Source: Pseudomonas marincola (GTDB lineage: Bacteria; Pseudomonadota; Gammaproteobacteria; Pseudomonadales; Pseudomonadaceae). Taken from it: a stretch of DNA of 64,000 nucleotides. Location of the stretch: assembly GCF_900116605.1 (NCBI RefSeq), contig NZ_FPBC01000005.1:202450-266449 (forward strand), read 5' to 3'. The notes under the pieces were generated by a model. That model was not told where the DNA came from and did not search any database. It saw only the letters and a list, made by a program, of their open reading frames with translations. Positions 61,750 through 64,000 of the stretch are shown piece by piece. The translations under genes and the position numbers were made by a program. The first letter of the stretch is position 1, and the number at the start of each line of letters is the position of its first letter.

Positions 61750-61782
61750 AAAAAGGAGCCGCATCATCGGGGGAGATGCGGC
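61750..61782 (-). terminator. Terminator after flavin reductase 2
   Basis: On the minus strand GCCGCATC-N9-GATGCGGC is followed by TCCTTTTTATC. The perfect 8-bp stem and T-run lie 26 bases past the flavin reductase stop, so part of the transcript would end here. Confidence 0.8.
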
Positions 61783-61807
61783 CCAAGAAAGTGTACGGCG
61801 GTTGGTA

Positions 61808-62293
61808 TCAGACGATGGCAGGCAGGGCGCCAAGCTTGCCGCGGTGATAGATCATTGGTGTAACCTCGTTCTCTGGAAGAATAAGGTTCTTAACCGCGCC
61901 AACTATGATGGCGTGATCACCGCCATCGTATTCACGCCACAACTCGCACTCGATGATGGCTGTTGCGTGGTTGAGCAACGGGTTGCCCAGCTCGCTGAGC
62001 TGCCAGTCGATCCCTTTGGCCTTGTCTTTACCTTTGCCGGCGAAGGCATAGGCGACAGCGGTTTGGTCCGCGGACAGCAGGTGAATCGCAAATTTCTTGC
62101 TGGCGCACAGGATCGGATAAGAGTCTGAAGCGTAGTTGGGGCAGAACAGCACCAGTGCCGGGTCAATTGACAATGCGCTGAAGGCGCTGGCAGTAATGCC
62201 GACGATTGAGCCTTCGTGATCCAGGCAGGTGATCACGGTGACACCGGACGGGAACGAGCCCATCACCTCTTTGTAAATTCCGGGTTCTATCAT
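61808..62293 (-). CDS. Flavin reductase, copy 2
   Basis: This 161-residue paralogue of the reductase at 51909-52394 starts MIEPGIYKEVMGSFPSGVTV at 62293 (GAGGTAACG upstream). The two share long runs such as MGSFPSGVTVIT, FAIHLLSA and ATAIIECELWREY, so they arose by duplication. It sits between two aldehyde dehydrogenases, 34 bases after the upstream one. It supplies reduced flavin, perhaps to a second monooxygenase or in a different induction state. Confidence 0.88.
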   Translation of the reverse strand: MIEPGIYKEVMGSFPSGVTVITCLDHEGSIVGITASAFSALSIDPALVLFCPNYASDSYPILCASKKFAIHLLSADQTAVAYAFAGKGKDKAKGIDWQLSELGNPLLNHATAIIECELWREYDGGDHAIIVGAVKNLILPENEVTPMIYHRGKLGALPAIV

Positions 62294-62327
62294 ATTCGTT
62301 ACCTCGTGAATGCCAGTTGCCTGCGAC

Positions 62328-63809
62328 TTAGCGCATGACAAACGGGTCGGCCATCGGCTCTTGCGAAAGATTGATCCACACCGTCTTTTGTTCGGTATAG
62401 GCCAGCACCGAGTCGATTCCGCTTTCGCGTCCGTAGCCACTGTTTTTGAAGCCGCCAATTGGCGCCATCGCCGACACCGCACGGTAGGTGTTGACCCAAA
62501 TAATGCCAGAGCGCACGTCACGTGCGAGGCGGTGCGCACGACCGAGATCGCGAGTCCAGATACCGGCTGCCAGGCCAAACAGTGAGTCATTGGCAATTGC
62601 CAGCGCTTCGGCTTCATCCTTGAATCGGATAACCGAAGCCACAGGGCCGAATACTTCTTCTTGCATGATTTTCATCGAGTTGCTGTCGCACTCGAACAGT
62701 GTGGGTTGGTAGTACCAACCGTTGCCTTCGATTTCAGGACGCTTACCGCCCATGCGCAGTGTTGCGCCTTCTGCCAGCGCATCGGCTACTAAACCCTCAA
62801 CAATTGCGAGCTGCTGGGCCGTTGCCATCGGGCCCATTTCGCTGCTGTCATCTTGTGGGTTGCCGATACGAATACGCTGCGCTCTGGCGACCAGTCGCTC
62901 GACGAACTGGTCGTAAATTTCGTCTTGAACCAATAAGCGCGAACCGGATACGCAGCTCTGCCCGGAGGCGGCATAGATCCCCGCGACGGCGCCATTTACT
63001 GCACTGTCGATATCAGCGTCGGCGAAAATGATATTGGGTGATTTGCCGCCGAGCTCGAGCGACAGCTTGGCAAAGTTCTCCGCGCTGCTGCGCACCACGT
63101 GACGCGCTGTAGCCGCGCCGCCGGTGAAGGCGATTTTACGCACCAGAGGGTGGCGGGTAAGCGCTGCGCCAGTGCTAGCACCATAGCCGGTAATAACATT
63201 CACCACGCCCGCAGGAATCCCTGCTTCGAGCGCGAGACGGGCCAGTTCGAGTAAGGTTGCAGATGCATGCTCAGAAGGTTTGATAACCATCGTATTGCCT
63301 GCGGCAAGTGCGGGCGCCAGTTTGATTGCGGTCAGGTACAACGGACTGTTCCACGGGATAATCGCGGCCACAACACCCAACGGTTCAAGTACCGTGTAGC
63401 CGAACATGTCAGTTTTATCGAGGGGCAGGGTGCCGCCTTCGATCTTGTCGGCAAGGCCTGCGGTGTAATGGAAAAACTCTGGCAGGTAGTTGACCTGACC
63501 ACGGGTTTCGCGGATTAACTTACCGTTGTCGCGACTCTCGAGTTGCGCCAGCTTTTCCTTGTTTTGGGCAATCAGATCGCCCAGCCGGCGCAGTAATTTC
63601 CCGCGCGCCGTAGCTGTCAGGCTTTTCCAGTCATGGCCCTCGAAAGCTTGCTGTGCGGCTTGCACTGCGCGCTCGACGTCCGAATCATCAGCGTCGGGCA
63701 GCAGTGCCCAAGGCTCGGCAGTTGCCGGATTGAGGCTTTCGAAAGTCTTGCCGGAAAGCGCATCGACCCACTGGCCGCCGATGCACATCTGAAAGTGGCT
63801 GAGTGTCAT
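62328..63809 (-). CDS. Aldehyde dehydrogenase family protein
   Basis: This is a 493-residue aldehyde dehydrogenase. Motifs: IPWNSPLYLTAIKLAPALAA, AFTGGAATARHVVRSSAENF, LSLELGGKSPNIIFADADID and catalytic Cys in GIYAASGQSCVSGSRLLVQ, then EEVFGPVASVIRF. The PWNSPL and SGQSC forms separate it from the GabD-like copy at 60.3 kb and place it with betaine-aldehyde/aromatic-aldehyde-like enzymes. It overlaps the upstream hydrolase gene by 4 bases (ATGA), so the two are coupled. Confidence 0.86.
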   Translation of the reverse strand: MTLSHFQMCIGGQWVDALSGKTFESLNPATAEPWALLPDADDSDVERAVQAAQQAFEGHDWKSLTATARGKLLRRLGDLIAQNKEKLAQLESRDNGKLIRETRGQVNYLPEFFHYTAGLADKIEGGTLPLDKTDMFGYTVLEPLGVVAAIIPWNSPLYLTAIKLAPALAAGNTMVIKPSEHASATLLELARLALEAGIPAGVVNVITGYGASTGAALTRHPLVRKIAFTGGAATARHVVRSSAENFAKLSLELGGKSPNIIFADADIDSAVNGAVAGIYAASGQSCVSGSRLLVQDEIYDQFVERLVARAQRIRIGNPQDDSSEMGPMATAQQLAIVEGLVADALAEGATLRMGGKRPEIEGNGWYYQPTLFECDSNSMKIMQEEVFGPVASVIRFKDEAEALAIANDSLFGLAAGIWTRDLGRAHRLARDVRSGIIWVNTYRAVSAMAPIGGFKNSGYGRESGIDSVLAYTEQKTVWINLSQEPMADPFVMR

Positions 63810-64000
63810 GCAACGATCTCCTTTGTAGGGCTCTGAGACGTATGGATGCGGGTGAGGAAGTCGAGCAGCATCTGGTTTACCAGGCGCGGTGACTCTACCG
63901 GCATCATGTGTCGCTGTTCTTCAAGTATGGCTACTTGCGCGCCAGGTATTCGGGCGGCGAGTTGCTCGGCCATCTGCGGTGTCGAGCCGGGGTCCAACTC
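63806..64000 (-). CDS. Alpha/beta hydrolase, C-terminal part
   Basis: The gene enters from the right edge of the window; about 63 codons are visible. The Asp of a catalytic triad is likely in DPGSTPQMAEQLAARIPGA and the His in EEQRHMMPVESPRLVNQ, followed by the C-terminal helix. The nucleophile Ser lies outside. It starts the operon hydrolase-aldehyde dehydrogenase-flavin reductase-aldehyde dehydrogenase-CMD and may hydrolyse an amide or lactone intermediate. Confidence 0.75.
   Translation of the reverse strand, partial: ELDPGSTPQMAEQLAARIPGAQVAILEEQRHMMPVESPRLVNQMLLDFLTRIHTSQSPTKEIVA

Noticed and set aside
1..64000. CRISPR arrays, tRNA or rRNA genes, insertion sequences, prophage or integrase genes
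   Set aside because: No repeated spacer pattern, no cloverleaf or ribosomal sequence, and no transposase, integrase or phage protein was recognised on either strand.

Overview
The window reads as a chromosomal segment of a Pseudomonas-like gammaproteobacterium. It is moderately GC-rich, densely coding, and full of Pseudomonas-type catabolic operons, each next to its own LysR, GntR, IclR or XRE regulator. No rRNA, tRNA, CRISPR array, insertion sequence or phage gene was seen. Both ends cut through genes: a CobW/ZigA-type GTPase on the left and an alpha/beta hydrolase on the right.

Region 1 (1-9.9 kb): the end of a CobW-family metal chaperone with a DUF1826 gene; a cysteine hydrolase divergent from a GlxA-type regulator; a GntR regulator, a class III aminotransferase and a glutamine-synthetase-like ligase that look like polyamine or amine catabolism; then vanR and vanAB (vanillate O-demethylase) with three copies of the VanR operator TTGGATCCAA.

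Region 2 (10.2-22.9 kb): an unassigned catabolic island. It holds a GcvA-like LysR regulator, a Rieske oxygenase, an aldehyde dehydrogenase, a rubredoxin-FAD reductase fusion, an amine oxidase, a cupin, an MFS transporter, an M24-fold protein that closely resembles the DMSP lyase DddP, a BCCT betaine-type transporter and an IclR regulator. A shared motif of about 40 bp precedes both the Rieske gene and the BCCT gene. The substrate is probably an N-methylated betaine or DMSP-like zwitterion, but this is inference.

Region 3 (23-50.6 kb): a complete set of genes for trimethylamine breakdown. Tmm oxidises TMA to TMAO, Tdm splits TMAO to dimethylamine and formaldehyde, a DmmABC-type dimethylamine monooxygenase with a GcvT-like DmmD gives methylamine, GmaS makes gamma-glutamylmethylamide, MgsABC makes N-methylglutamate, and MgdABCD (the sarcosine-oxidase-like operon) regenerates glutamate with the C1 unit passed to folate. 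FolD and PurU then oxidise the C1 unit to formate. An Amt transporter, a PAS chemoreceptor, an SMR exporter, an XRE-cupin regulator and a NarL-type two-component system with an extra PAS protein surround the pathway. Sigma-54 (-24/-12) promoters precede gmaS, dmm and amt, which suggests coupling to nitrogen limitation.

Region 4 (50.6-64 kb): a second unassigned catabolic island. It holds a luciferase-like flavin monooxygenase, two paralogous flavin reductases, a polyamine-type ABC importer, RibBA, a DUF1330 protein, a zinc-ribbon NUDIX hydrolase, a GntR regulator, a carboxymuconolactone-decarboxylase-like protein, two aldehyde dehydrogenases and an alpha/beta hydrolase. A palindromic operator centred on GGTATACC precedes four or five of its transcription units. 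It looks like a reduced-flavin-dependent oxidation pathway that carries part of its own flavin supply.
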